A stretch of 64,000 nt of DNA from Candidatus Binatia bacterium (lineage in GTDB: Bacteria; Desulfobacterota; Binatia; HRBIN30), in the NCBI GenBank assembly GCA_026415395.1, contig JAOAHD010000007.1:310001-374000 (forward strand), given 5' to 3'. This document shows positions 47,030-56,435 of this stretch, piece after piece. Below the pieces are notes generated by a model. That model was not told the DNA's origin. It worked only from the letters and a program-made list of their open reading frames with translations, and searched no databases. The position numbers and the translations under genes were made by a program. Each line of letters opens with the position of its first letter. Within the stretch, counting starts at the first letter, position 1.

Positions 47030-47470
47030 TCAGCTTCCGGCTGGCTTCTTTGGAGGGCCTGCAGCAAGGCGCTGCGGGAGGCTAGCTGCGTCCCCCTGGG
47101 GTCGCACCTCCTTATTTTCCAAGTTGACGCGCCAGAGGGCCACTTTCTTTTGGTCACCCTCGGTCCAAAGCAGGGTTACTTCGTACTCCGGACCGTCTTT
47201 CTGGATGGCGCTCCAGCTAAACTCTCCGACGAAGAAATCGTTCTCCTTCGCCTTGAGCGAGTAAGCACGGATCATGTCGTAGAGCGTGTCATTGCCCAGA
47301 GGCTTACTGTTCTTCACGAGCTCGATTGCATCGTTCTGCTTTTCCGCCCATTGTTCTCCAATAAGCAACGGAGAAGCAACTTGGTAAGCGAACCATAGGG
47401 CAAAAATTCCGAGGCTACCCCAGCCAATGATCGTACCGATTGCGCTTTCCTGGTTTGCCTTCTCGGCCAT
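47030..47470 (-). CDS. small membrane-anchored protein of unknown function
   Basis: The 146-residue protein has one transmembrane segment near residues 11-31 (IGTIIGWGSLGIFALWFAYQ) and a soluble C-terminal domain with FFVGEFSWSAIQKDGPEYEVTLLW near 78. The C-terminus is proline/alanine rich. AGGAG lies upstream of ATG 47470. It is a single gene bordered upstream by a 2-kb repeat region. No family recognised. Confidence 0.8.
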   Translation of the reverse strand: MAEKANQESAIGTIIGWGSLGIFALWFAYQVASPLLIGEQWAEKQNDAIELVKNSKPLGNDTLYDMIRAYSLKAKENDFFVGEFSWSAIQKDGPEYEVTLLWTEGDQKKVALWRVNLENKEVRPQGDAASLPQRLAAGPPKKPAGS

Positions 47471-47849
47471 GGCTCAACACTCCTGGAACGACTACTTCAA
47501 AAATTCGCGACGAAGTTTACTGATACCCGAGCTGCCGTTGGGCCGCAAGCGCACGGAGGCACGTCCGCCCTCGGTTCTCGTCGTAGAAAACCTAGACGTT
47601 GTGGTTCCCGAATACCGTAATGCGTGCCGCCTTGCGGCTCCCCGCTCAAAAGCAAGCGGGAGCTCGTTTGCCTGTCCCCCGGAGGTGCTGCCGTGCACAC
47701 TAGTCCGACGCAGAGCGAGGCTTCCGGCACCTAGAGTGAACCGCCTCGCGATCAGAACGGTGACGCCTACCTATCCAGGCGCAGGCCAAGGTGCCCGGCA
47801 CCAAGAGTGCACCCCGAGCCGGAAATCCGGACAAGCTGCCGACCAACCC

Positions 47850-48960
47850 GCAATTCGTGGACGCAATTCGCGCAATTCGTGGACACCCACCTATGGTGGG
47901 AGTAATTCGTGGACACCCACCTATAGTAACTCGTGGATAACTCGTGGACACCCACGTATGGAATTCGCGGAGGAATTCGCGGGCGCCCAGCTACGTAGGG
48001 GCAATTCGTGGACAGGCAATTCGTGGACACCCACGTACGGGAGGCAATTCGCGGAGGCAATTCGCGAGGCAATTCGCGGACACCCACCGATGGAACTCAG
48101 GAGGACCAAACTCGGCACCCATTTGTGGACATCCGCGTGTCAGAGAATATAACCCACCGGCTCTGGAACGCCCGCCCATGCGAACCCCGCGGGCCCTTGG
48201 CTCGAAGGCGGTGGTATGCGCGGCGACACGCGGGCATCCAGAGGACCGCTCGGAGGCGCGAATACATGCGCCCGCAATTGGTGGACATCCACCGAGGTGC
48301 AACCCGTGGACGCAACCCGTGGACACCCACCAACGAAAGGCAACTCATGGAGGCAACTCGGGCAACTCGTGGACACCCATGAATGGATCCTATCCCGGCA
48401 TGGAGCGAATGGAGCACATCCACGACTGGAGGACACCGACGCATCGACACCCGCGTGAGGCGCCCGCACACGCGGGCACTCACGCGAGGGCACCCGGGAC
48501 CCCACTCCCGGCAAACCACCTCGTGGAGACCCACCTAAAAGCACCTCATGGACACCCACGCAAAAGAGAAATCGACTCGCGGACACCCAGGCATCGAAAA
48601 GCGACCACCGGGGGATGGACATCCATCCATGGACACCCACGCCCATCCATGGACACCGACGCGAGCGAGGGGACCTGGAGAGGGCCCTGGACGCACACAA
48701 GAACGTTCGCCTCGACCGGGTCCGTGGCGGTCGCCTGAACGTGGGGCGGGTACCCGCACAGGAACGTCTAAATCTGGGGGGGCAACGACCCTCCGGAGGT
48801 GGGCAGCTCCGGAAGTGGACAGCGACGTATCGCGGACCAGAGGGCCCCAAAGAAACGTGGACCAAACAAAGAAACGTCGACAGCCATTTGTATGGTATAG
48901 GGCCCCTCACTCACAGGAACGTGGACAGCCATTTACTCACTGAACTGGACACCCACACAT
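47850..48960 (+). repeat. repeat island C (plus orientation)
   Basis: Nine exact TGGACACCCA at 47880, 47910, 47945, 48024, 48320, 48370, 48549, 48630 and 48946, plus many variants (CGGACACCCACC near 48077, TGGACATCCAT near 48616, GTGGACAGCC near 48921). Up to 48090 the flank is AATTCG or CAATTCGCGG, itself tandemly duplicated near 48048-48080, as if units of 8-20 bp had slipped. Two copies (47944, 48023) have a C-G closing pair around GTGG-ACAC-CCAC. Frames through the island read NSWTPTY-like words but shift repeatedly, so no gene is called. The preceding 47471-47849 shows no gene or core word. Confidence 0.8.
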
Positions 48961-49418
48961 CAAACTTGCGAGGGGTGAAAGAGCTCGTGCGTGGAGCTCC
49001 ATCCCTATGGTACTCCGCGTAGACCAATCACACTGACACTGGCGCACGGATGGAGGGTGCGTAGATCGGGCAGGCAGCCAGGATGGTGAGCCGGATTTGG
49101 ACGCCTCTGAGCGGGTGGTTGGAGGTCCCAATGGAGCGGGACGAAAAAGCCGGGAGAGAAGCCGGTGTTACCCACGGATGCGGATCGATGCTTTTATATA
49201 AGCAGGGAGGGGAGCGTAGATGCCCAGTCTCTAGGGCAGATTGGTGCGGAGGAATAATGGAGGTGCGTGTCTTAGGGTTGAGCCCAGTTACCGCCGTCTA
49301 CGAAAGCTCGTGAATGCATATTGCGGCTTGGGACTCCGGCTAGTCTGGACGGTGTTGAAACCCGCAGTGATGAGTACCAGGCTTCTTTGAGCTGAATGAG
49401 AGTAAAGCGGAGTTCAGG
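48961..49418. other. gene-free stretch before the TIGR00725-type gene
   Basis: No gene. An AT-rich symmetrical element TGCTT-TTATAT-AAGCA near 49189-49204 could be part of a promoter for the downstream genes, but no convincing -35 is seen. The core word is absent. Confidence 0.35.
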
Positions 49419-49892
49419 ATGAGGTTGCAAATTTCGGTGATCGGCGGAGGAACGTGTGGCGCTGAGATTGCGAAGCAGGCAGAGGCAGTGGGGGCAGAAT
49501 TGGCTCGGCGAGGGGTTGTCGTCGTCACGGGTGGGCTGGGGGGCGTCATGGCTGCAGCGAGTAGGGGGGCGAAATTGGCGGGCGGCCTCGTAGTCGGCAT
49601 CCTGCCGCACACTGAACTGGAAGGCGGCAATCCCTGGCTGGATGTAGTGATTGGGACGGGACTCGGACATGCAAGGAACCTGTTGGTGGTGGCATCGGGG
49701 AAAGCGGTTATTGCTTTGGCGGGTGAGGCTGGAACGGCGTCCGAGATTCATTTGGCACGAGTTCTGGGTAGACCGGTCGTTGCTTTAGGCGCTTGGCGTG
49801 AAATAAAGGGGATCTACCACGTCGACGCCCCTGGCGTAGCGGTTGATCTGGCGTGTCGCCTGTGTAGTCAGGGTTCAAAGCCAGAGGGGTGA
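49419..49892 (+). CDS. TIGR00725 / LOG-like nucleotide-binding protein
   Basis: The 157-residue Rossmann-like protein of the SLOG superfamily has ISVIGGGTCG at the N-terminus, VVVVTGGLGGVMAAASRGA near 35, VGILPHTE near 60, VIGTGLGHARNLLVVASGKAVIAL near 76 and GEAGTASEIHLA near 101 (the family's GGxGTxxE equivalent). Related proteins include cytokinin phosphoribohydrolases, but the catalytic PGGxGTxxE motif is altered, so activity is open. It is 7 bp before holA. Confidence 0.85.
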   Translation: MRLQISVIGGGTCGAEIAKQAEAVGAELARRGVVVVTGGLGGVMAAASRGAKLAGGLVVGILPHTELEGGNPWLDVVIGTGLGHARNLLVVASGKAVIALAGEAGTASEIHLARVLGRPVVALGAWREIKGIYHVDAPGVAVDLACRLCSQGSKPEG

Positions 49893-49899
49893 CCACCCG

Positions 49900-51474
49900 A
49901 TGAAATCAGATGCCTCGATTTTCACGCGGCGAGATCGGTCCGATGTGGACCTCTCTTTGTTGAAGCCCGTACTGGAGGAGATTCGGGCTGGTAAGATCCG
50001 GCCGATCTATGCTTTTGTAGGAGACAGGTATTTAGTCGATCGGGCGGCTCGCGCTCTGATCGAATTGCTGGTGCCTGCATCCGACCGAAGCTGGAATGTG
50101 GAGCGGTACGAGGGCGAGCACGTGGACTGGGGGCGGGTGGCGAATAGTGCGAGAACCCCAGGTTTTGGGCCTGGGCCGAAGATTCTTTGGCTGAGCAGTA
50201 CTGGGGTGCTTGCCAGTACGCAGACAAAAACCAAAGGTGTCGATCGAATCCTGGAGGAGTGGGCTGCGGGACGTCGAAACCAGGCGGCGAGTCACTTGAT
50301 GGCGCTGCTGACTGCGGCTGGGTGGGCCTCGGAGGAGTTGGAGTCTTTGAGGCAAGCGGCAGCCACCGTAGAGGAACAGACACGAACACTTGGCCGACCG
50401 GTGGACGACAGTGAATGGGGGCTTTTGGAGACGATCTTCCGCTTTGCGGTGACAGAGAGGCAGACTAGCGGCTCGGGCAACGACTCAGGAGAAGATCAGC
50501 TTGCCAATTTGCTTACGACTTTGGCTCCGAAGGTCGTCCTGTTGCTGACGGAAGAGAATGTAGACCAGCGGCGACACCTTTGGCGGAAAATTTGCCAGGA
50601 TGGGTTTGGCGTCGTGCTTGCCGTGGAACGTGAGCGGAGCCAGGCTCTCAGTCGGGGTGCTGCGACCTCTCTCATCAGAGAGATAGTCGCGAGTAATGGG
50701 AAGGCTTTGGAGCCACAGGCATTGGAAATACTTGTACAGAGGGCAGGGGTGGATGTTCAACAACTCGTGACCGAGGTGGAAAAGCTCTGTTTGTGGGTTG
50801 GAGAGCGGGCGGAGGTCCGCGCAGACGATGTGTACCGAGCGACTACGGACCTAGCGGAGAGTTGGGTCTTCGACTTCACGGCGGCATTGAGTAAGAGGGA
50901 TCTGGCGGTCTCCCTTCGCACGCTGCGGGACTTGTTGGGGCAGGGTGAACAGCCGCTCCGCCTTGTGTACCTGGTGGCTCGAGAATTGCGGAACCTCCTC
51001 ACGGTTCGCGAATACGTTGAAGGTGACCTTCTGGTGAACAATAACCAGCGTTCAGCGGTGAATTCGGGTAGAGCAGGTTTCGGAGCGAAGGATGGGAACT
51101 CTAGGCGGTCGGCTGGGGCGGAGAGCAGGCCACCTCGTTGGAGTGCGATGGGGAGCGGTGAAGGCGAGGGCAGCGCTTCAGCGGTAGCTCTGCGGCGCTC
51201 CCTGTCGGACTACAGAACCTTTTGTAAGGCATTGTTGCCCCGAATTTCTTCTGACCAAATGGCTGTCTTCGGGAAGCCTCACCCGTTCGTTTTATTCAAG
51301 AGATTTCAAGACGCGTTGGCCTGGAGCTCAAGAGATTTGTGTGCCGCGTTACTTGACCTGCAGAGACTGGACATGCAACTCAAAACACTTCGGGTTGACG
51401 CACGGTTTCTTCTCGAGGACTTCGTGCTCCAGTGGTGTAGGAGACCAAATAGGTCCGTTGTCCAGCGCGCTTAA
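49900..51474 (+). CDS. holA: DNA polymerase III delta subunit, enlarged
   Basis: The clamp-loader delta subunit. 524 residues against the usual 330-350. The N-terminal IRPIYAFVGDRYLVDRAARAL near 32 and ERYEGEHVDWGRV near 68 are typical, as are KVVLLLTEENVDQRRHLW near 208, PQALEILVQRAGVDVQQLVTEVEKL near 273 and the C-terminal RTLRDLLGQGEQPLRLVYLVARELRNLL near 340. Extra sequence lies near residues 95-195 and as a Gly/Ser/Arg-rich linker near 380-430. The fold-defining parts are in order, so it is probably functional. Confidence 0.85.
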   Translation: MKSDASIFTRRDRSDVDLSLLKPVLEEIRAGKIRPIYAFVGDRYLVDRAARALIELLVPASDRSWNVERYEGEHVDWGRVANSARTPGFGPGPKILWLSSTGVLASTQTKTKGVDRILEEWAAGRRNQAASHLMALLTAAGWASEELESLRQAAATVEEQTRTLGRPVDDSEWGLLETIFRFAVTERQTSGSGNDSGEDQLANLLTTLAPKVVLLLTEENVDQRRHLWRKICQDGFGVVLAVERERSQALSRGAATSLIREIVASNGKALEPQALEILVQRAGVDVQQLVTEVEKLCLWVGERAEVRADDVYRATTDLAESWVFDFTAALSKRDLAVSLRTLRDLLGQGEQPLRLVYLVARELRNLLTVREYVEGDLLVNNNQRSAVNSGRAGFGAKDGNSRRSAGAESRPPRWSAMGSGEGEGSASAVALRRSLSDYRTFCKALLPRISSDQMAVFGKPHPFVLFKRFQDALAWSSRDLCAALLDLQRLDMQLKTLRVDARFLLEDFVLQWCRRPNRSVVQRA

Positions 51475-51476
51475 AA

Positions 51477-51920
51477 TTACTTTGTTCCCCGACGGACGAC
51501 GAAAACCGGGCAGGGTGCGAGCCGAATTAAGTTTTCTGCGACGCTGCCAAGGAGCAGGTGGCGTAGTCCGGTCCGCCCGTGCGTGCAAATCACAAGCAAA
51601 TCAACGTTTCGCTCCGTACACAACTTGATGAGTTCCTCCACAGGGTTGCCCCACACAACCAAAGGTTCCACGTTCGAAAAACCGGCTAGCCGTTCTTCCC
51701 GGACCTTAATGAGAAGGTCTTTGGCTCTTCGTTCGATTTGGTCGGAGCTTTGCCAACGGCCGTGTTCGTCGAATAGCGACTCGGTGGGGACATGGATGAC
51801 GTGGGTGAGCAAGATTCTCCCATGCCACAGCTCCGCGAATTGCCGGGCGTATTCGAGCGCGAGGTAGGAATCCTCTGAGAAGTCCGTCGGGCAAAGAATG
51901 GTTTTAAATTCGCGCGGCAT
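51477..51920 (-). CDS. universal stress protein (UspA family)
   Basis: 147 residues. FKTILCPTDFSEDSYLALEYA at the N-terminus and, near 111-140, VICTHGRTGLRHLLLGSVAENLIRLAPCPVFVVR, which includes the ATP-binding G-x2-G-x9-G-S/T pattern. Start ATG 51920 follows AAAGGAA. It converges on holA with only 2 bp between the stop codons. Confidence 0.92.
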   Translation of the reverse strand: MPREFKTILCPTDFSEDSYLALEYARQFAELWHGRILLTHVIHVPTESLFDEHGRWQSSDQIERRAKDLLIKVREERLAGFSNVEPLVVWGNPVEELIKLCTERNVDLLVICTHGRTGLRHLLLGSVAENLIRLAPCPVFVVRRGTK

Positions 51921-52279
51921 CGACGGGGTTCCTTTCTGCGTTGTCTCAATGGCTTTCATTCCACACTGGGCTGCAAAGCACAATAAGAAGCTCCTCCCAA
52001 TGGCTGGTTCAATGAGCAGCGAGTCAGGCCGATTGCTAGCTCGGCTCGTTCCCCATCCCGTCGCGATTATACAAAAATAGCTCCCGAGAGTAACCCCCGC
52101 GAGGGAGTCCGGAACGTGCCCGCACTGAATCGGGGGGCCAGAAGATCCGGAGGATCCGGAGCGGACATCCACATCCGGAGCCGACGCCTTGCTCGCGTCG
52201 GAGCCATGGGCGACACCCAGCAGCCTGTATGGACAGCAGCGGCCACGAGCCTGCGTGGAGAGCGCCTGCCTGGACATAG
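51921..52279. other. gene-free stretch upstream of the usp gene
   Basis: It must hold the usp promoter (minus strand), which I could not assign. ATCCGGAG is locally repeated at 52144-52180, an early sign of the repeat island that follows. Confidence 0.35.
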
Positions 52280-52760
52280 GCCTGCTTGGAAGAGGCCTGC
52301 TTGGACACCAACACACCTTCACGGCCTGCCTGGAGAGGCCTACCTGGACACCCACGCACCTTCATGGAGCGCACCTTCATGGAGAGCCTCGAAGTATCCA
52401 AGCCTCCTTGGAGGGCCTCAAGGCCTCCATGGACATGGCCTCCATGGACTGGGCCTCCAGAGACGGCCTCCAGAGACAGCCACGCTGGTCTCCATGGATA
52501 GCTTCCATGGACACCCTCGCAGAGGACACCCCCCACGGACACTGACGTGGAGGGTCCCCTGACAGTCCCCCTGAGAGAGGTCTCCCGGAGAGGTCCTCGG
52601 GACACCCACGAGAAATCAGGGAATAGCGTGCGGGTTCAGTGGACATCCGCCGATCTTCCGCTCACTGGATACGCTCAGTACGCTCAGTGGACACCCACTA
52701 GAGTACGCTCATTGGACACCCACCAGTACGCTCAGTGAGTACGCCCAATGGACATCCATT
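52280..52760 (+). repeat. repeat island D (plus orientation)
   Basis: Exact TGGACACCCA at 52345, 52688 and 52713 (the last two 25 bp apart), with variants near 52298, 52507, 52600 and 52749. The flanking words are CTTCATGGAG and GGCCTCC in the first half and GTACGCTCAGTGG in the second. The copy at 52687 is AGTGG-ACAC-CCACT, a closing pair different from the CGTGG...CCACG form elsewhere. TCCATGGA palindromes are frequent. No gene seen. Confidence 0.75.
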
Positions 52761-53480
52761 AGCCTCGATCTGCGAAATACGGCGAGCTTCGGCCAAGGTT
52801 AGTGTCCGAAGGCTGCAGTACCCTGGCGAGCGGAGTCAGCAGAAAGCATGGAGTTTGCGCGAGGGCAGCACCAAATCGGCCGCGATTTTCTCGAATACCG
52901 AGCAGCCACCGTCGGCAGGAGGCGTTACCGACTATAGTCGTGACGAGCCCGGGGTGGGTCGTCTTGCCCACATTCTGGCTTCACGAAGGTCGCCCAGACC
53001 AGAGCGTTCCCGGGGGGCTCACGCTGCACCAAGCGGACATTCCCGGCGGCTCTAGGGAGATTCGTTTCCTGGTGCGTTCGGCCATTCTCGCTGCTGGGGC
53101 GGGCCTCGCTCCTCTTACTACCTCTTATTAGAAGAGCGCGATCGACGACGCTGGAAAGCTTGACCCGAAATCGTTGGCATGCCGTGCTTGCAACGTCTGC
53201 CAGCGTCGAAGTTCGTGCGAAAGGATTCTGTGGCACATTGTCAGGCGTGGCGCAATGTAGCGCCACGGATGCGTGTGCGGCAGCGCTTTCAATGGCTGGG
53301 CTCGATGGAGGTTGTTCGGCGATGTGCGCCTTACGGGGACATCGAGTTGGTTGGCGTTGCGGTTTTTATCGATGCTGCAACGCCTACGTGACCCGGCCCG
53401 CGATGCCGGGGCGGAATTTTTGTTGACGCTGGGTTGGACGGGCGGCGCAGTGGACGGCAAGTGGGTATCCCGTCGCTGTC
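52761..53480. other. gene-free stretch between islands D and E
   Basis: 720 bp with open frames on both strands but none with a ribosome site or family-like sequence. It may be decayed coding DNA; I cannot identify a source. Confidence 0.35.
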
Positions 53481-53532
53481 TTTCGGTGGGTGTCCGGAAT
53501 TCAGGGCTTCGGTGGGTGTCCGGAATTCAGGG
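53481..53532 (-). repeat. repeat island E: tandem pair with TGGGTGTCCG
   Basis: A 25-bp unit TTCGGTGGGTGTCCGGAATT plus CAGGG occurs twice without change, 53482-53506 and 53508-53532 (period 26). It is the island word in minus orientation with a final G instead of A. The following 53533-53996 holds no identified gene; an ATG frame of 45 codons at 53645 is the best small candidate and is not family-like. Confidence 0.7.
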
Positions 53533-53996
53533 ACGCGCGATTGGGGTCACCGACGGATCCTCTATTTAGTGAGTACTTAGGTAATTGGCGCGATCGCTGG
53601 CTTGCGTTGACCAAAGGCCCGGTTGAGGCGTAGAAGGGGACACGATGTCGCGGGCTGAAGGGTTGTACGTGTCGCTGAATATCGAAGGGTTGCCAGCGGA
53701 GTTGTCCCGGCGGCGTTGTGGCTTCGAAAGATACCCGAGCTTCACTGATAGGCAAGCAATCGCTTTTACGTCGCCTCGTTGAGCCGCGCCGGTGTGTATG
53801 CGGATGTCAGGAGAAGCGGGTTTGGCTAAGGAATGCTGTCGCCTTTCCGCTTCCTAGGGTGCGATGGGTGGATTGAGATGATCGACGCGAATGCGCCGGT
53901 TGACTTTGTGCGCTTCATGTCGGCGCCTACTTTACAATTAATGTACTAAGTGATATTCACAGATTGCAGTAAATTTGGCACGGTTCGGGGTCTGAG

Positions 53997-54980
53997 ATGC
54001 CAGTAGCTCGGCGCCAATTGGTAGACGTCACAGTCACACCGTACTACCACGTCATCAGTCGGTGCGTACGCCGTGCCCACCTCTGCGGCCGAGATTTCCA
54101 CACTGGAAAGAATTTCGATCACCGCAAAGAATGGTTGGTCGAGCGCATCAGGACACTGGCGGGCATCTTCGCGGTGAAAGTCTTTGCCTACGCTGTTATG
54201 AGCAACCACTATCACCTTGTCATTGCGCTTGAGCCTGCGCGCGCTCGCGAGTGGTCAGACCATGAAGTAGTAGCCCGCTGGGGGCAACTGTTTAAGCGCA
54301 GCAGCGATCGGTTGTTGCAAATTCCCGTAAACATGCGCCAGCGATTTGTGGATCGTTGGAGAGAGCGCTTGGCTGATCTGAGTTGGTTCATGCGGTGCCT
54401 GAACGAATCGATTGCTCGCCGAGCGAATCGGGAGGACGGGTGCACAGGGCGGTTCTGGGAGGGCCGGTTTAAGAGCCAGGCGCTACTCGATGAAGGAGCT
54501 GTAGTGACCTGCATGTGTTACGTGGACCTAAACGAAGTGAGGGCTGGCATTGTCGGCAAGTTGCGAGACTCGCGTTTCAGCTCGATAGGGGAGCGGTTGA
54601 GAAATCGGCCGCAATCGACCTGGTTGGCCAAGTTCCAAAGTGAGGCTGGGCACCTAAGTGCGATCGGTCCGAGCGACACGAAACGGGAATTGCTAGGTGT
54701 AATTCCCGTTGATTTTACGAATTACCTCGAGCTTCTTCGGGCGACCGCCCATGCATTGAAGGTCTCTAAAGCGGAGCGCCTTTCAGGAGCGGCCGCGAAT
54801 ACAGTCGAGTCTGTAGGCCTAGATCCCGGAGCATTTGTTCAGGCTGTTCGTACCTACAGCTTGCGTTTCTTCGGGATGGTCGGGCATGTTGACCGTCTGA
54901 GGGTTGCCTGTGCTCGATGGGGACGAAAGCGGTCGAGGGGGGCTGCTGCCGCTCGGCTACTGTATCGCCGAGCGGCCTAG
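53997..54980 (+). CDS. REP-associated tyrosine transposase (RAYT/Y1 family)
   Basis: A 327-residue single-strand transposase of the IS200/RAYT group. YYHVISRCVRRAHLCGRD near 16 is typical of stand-alone RAYTs; the HUH motif is H71-Y72-H73 (VMSNHYHLV) and the catalytic tyrosine is Y175 in CYVDLNEVRAGI, both intact. GRFWEGRFKSQAL near 151 is a further signature. The long C-terminal tail (210-327) is basic. It has a weak ribosome site and no IS ends were found, as expected for a domesticated RAYT, which in other bacteria acts on short palindromic REP elements. Confidence 0.92.
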   Translation: MPVARRQLVDVTVTPYYHVISRCVRRAHLCGRDFHTGKNFDHRKEWLVERIRTLAGIFAVKVFAYAVMSNHYHLVIALEPARAREWSDHEVVARWGQLFKRSSDRLLQIPVNMRQRFVDRWRERLADLSWFMRCLNESIARRANREDGCTGRFWEGRFKSQALLDEGAVVTCMCYVDLNEVRAGIVGKLRDSRFSSIGERLRNRPQSTWLAKFQSEAGHLSAIGPSDTKRELLGVIPVDFTNYLELLRATAHALKVSKAERLSGAAANTVESVGLDPGAFVQAVRTYSLRFFGMVGHVDRLRVACARWGRKRSRGAAAARLLYRRAA

Positions 54981-55199
54981 ACGGTGAGGCTGTCCTAAAG
55001 CGACGCGTCGCGTAAATTACCTCGCCGCCAGATTATAAAGTTTAGGGCGGTCTTGGGTTCGCAAGCGCGTAAGGAGCCTGCCTAGCGGACACGTTGTGCT
55101 GCGCTGCGTTCGAAGGGGTTACCTAGGCGACGGTGTCAGCTGTGACCGGCGCGCCTTGCTCGCTCCGGGCTTTTGTGGGGGGCTGGCGCCGGCCTTTTG
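54981..55199. other. RAYT 3' flank with a 12-bp palindrome
   Basis: GCGACGCGTCGC at 55000-55011, 20 bp after the transposase stop, is a perfect palindrome. GGCTGGCGCCGGCC near 55181 is also symmetrical. Either might be a recognition structure. No gene or core word here. Confidence 0.4.
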
Positions 55200-55991
55200 T
55201 CTAACATGTTTCGGTTGAACGGACACCCACCAAACCGGTCGAACGGACGGTCGAACGGACACCCACCGAACGTCGAACCGGTAACGTCGAACAGACACCC
55301 ACGAGATGTTGAATGGTTACCCACCATTGGCTCAGATCCCTCATTTGCAACGACCGCCGGCTCTGAGGGTGATACAGGTGCTAACCCGTAAACACGCCCG
55401 TATGACCTGTGCAGACGTAGCTCATAAGGGTGAGTTCCGGCTGGTTTGTGGACACGGCTGGTTTGTGGACACGCAACGCGACTCGCGGATCGAGTACTGG
55501 ATCAACAACGGTGGGTTCCATTCCCGCCATGGGCCGCCACAGACCCACCCCCGTTCCACCCGAGGATTCCATTGTCGGCAGGCTGTTGGAGAAGAATAAG
55601 GAGCCGCGCAGCGAAACTGGGGAGCACGGAAACATTGTGGGGCAGCACGGAAAGATTGTCCCGACCAAATCGTTGAATGGACAAATCGTTGAATGGACAC
55701 CCATAAAAGCTGAGATGCCTCATCCAGATCCACCACCTCTGGAGCCGATACAGGTACGAACCCGTAGGCGCCCACCGGACAACCTGTGGAGACGTAGCTC
55801 AAGAGGGTGACTTGCGGCTGATTAGTGGACGGGCTGATTTGTGGACACGCGACGCGATTCGCGGATCGAGTATTGGATCAACAACACGGGGTTCCATTCC
55901 CGCCATGGGCCGCCGCTGACCCACCCGTTCCACCCGAAAATTCCATTGTCGGCAGGTTGGCGGAGAGGAGTGTGGAGCCGCAGGGCGGAAC
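55200..55991 (+). repeat. repeat island F with an imperfect tandem duplication of about 375 bp
   Basis: CGGACACCCACC occurs near 55220 and 55256, CAGACACCCACG near 55292, and exact TGGACACCCA at 55694. Two modules are clearly related: one from GTTGAATGG at 55308 to about 55620, the other from GTTGAATGG at 55688 to 55991. They share GATACAGGT, AACCCGTA, GACGTAGCTCA, TTTGTGGACACGC, CGCGGATCGAGTA, TGGATCAACAAC, CCATTCCCGCCATGGGCC and ATTCCATTGTCGGCAGG in the same order. Just before the second module AAATCGTTGAATGGAC is itself doubled. No conserved reading frame is apparent. Confidence 0.8.
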
Positions 55992-56435
55992 AAGGTAAGA
56001 TAGATAAAACCTGCTGACCAAAGGCTACAACCGGTCCCTCTTAGGCACAGCCGTCTTTAGGGCTCCGCGTCTCGCAGGCCCTGAGCTCCGAAACGATATC
56101 TGCCCTTCTTGTCAGATTGATTGATGAGCGTCCAACACGGCTAAGGACGGCTACGGGACACTTAGCCTCGCTAATGGTGGCTGTCGACGGCACATTGACG
56201 GTGGCTGCCCACGATACATTGTGTGAATGCCCGCGTTACACACGGTACACGTCGCGGGTGTCTACGGTACGGGTCACGTTGCGTGTCCACGATGCCTACT
56301 CGTGAGGATGCATAGTATTTGCCAGCGTTCGGGAACTACGACGCGGTCAGCACATAGGGCGCTGCCAAACGCGAGGTGCCAAATCGCACCTTTTGGTGCC
56401 GCCATGCTGGTCAGAGCATCAGATTGCGGGAGCAG
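55992..56435. other. gene-free stretch downstream of the CoA-transferase gene
   Basis: No gene identified. GGTGGCTG is repeated at 56177 and 56200 (period 23), followed by CGACGGCACATTG / CCACGATACATTG, another small diverged duplication. GCGTGTCCACGATG near 56280 resembles the island word. Confidence 0.35.

Noticed and set aside
47820-48760. Protein-coding genes in island C (WTPT-rich frames on both strands)
   Set aside because: Repeat units are not multiples of three, frames shift, and no ribosome sites or family-like domains are seen.
53160-53570. Pseudogene between islands D and E
   Set aside because: Several overlapping open frames of 60-100 codons, but none resembles a family I recognise, so decay cannot be shown.
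55411-55840. GACGTAGCTCA segments resembling tRNA D-arms
   Set aside because: They are part of the duplicated 375-bp module and lack cloverleaf pairing and a GTTCGAATC T-loop.
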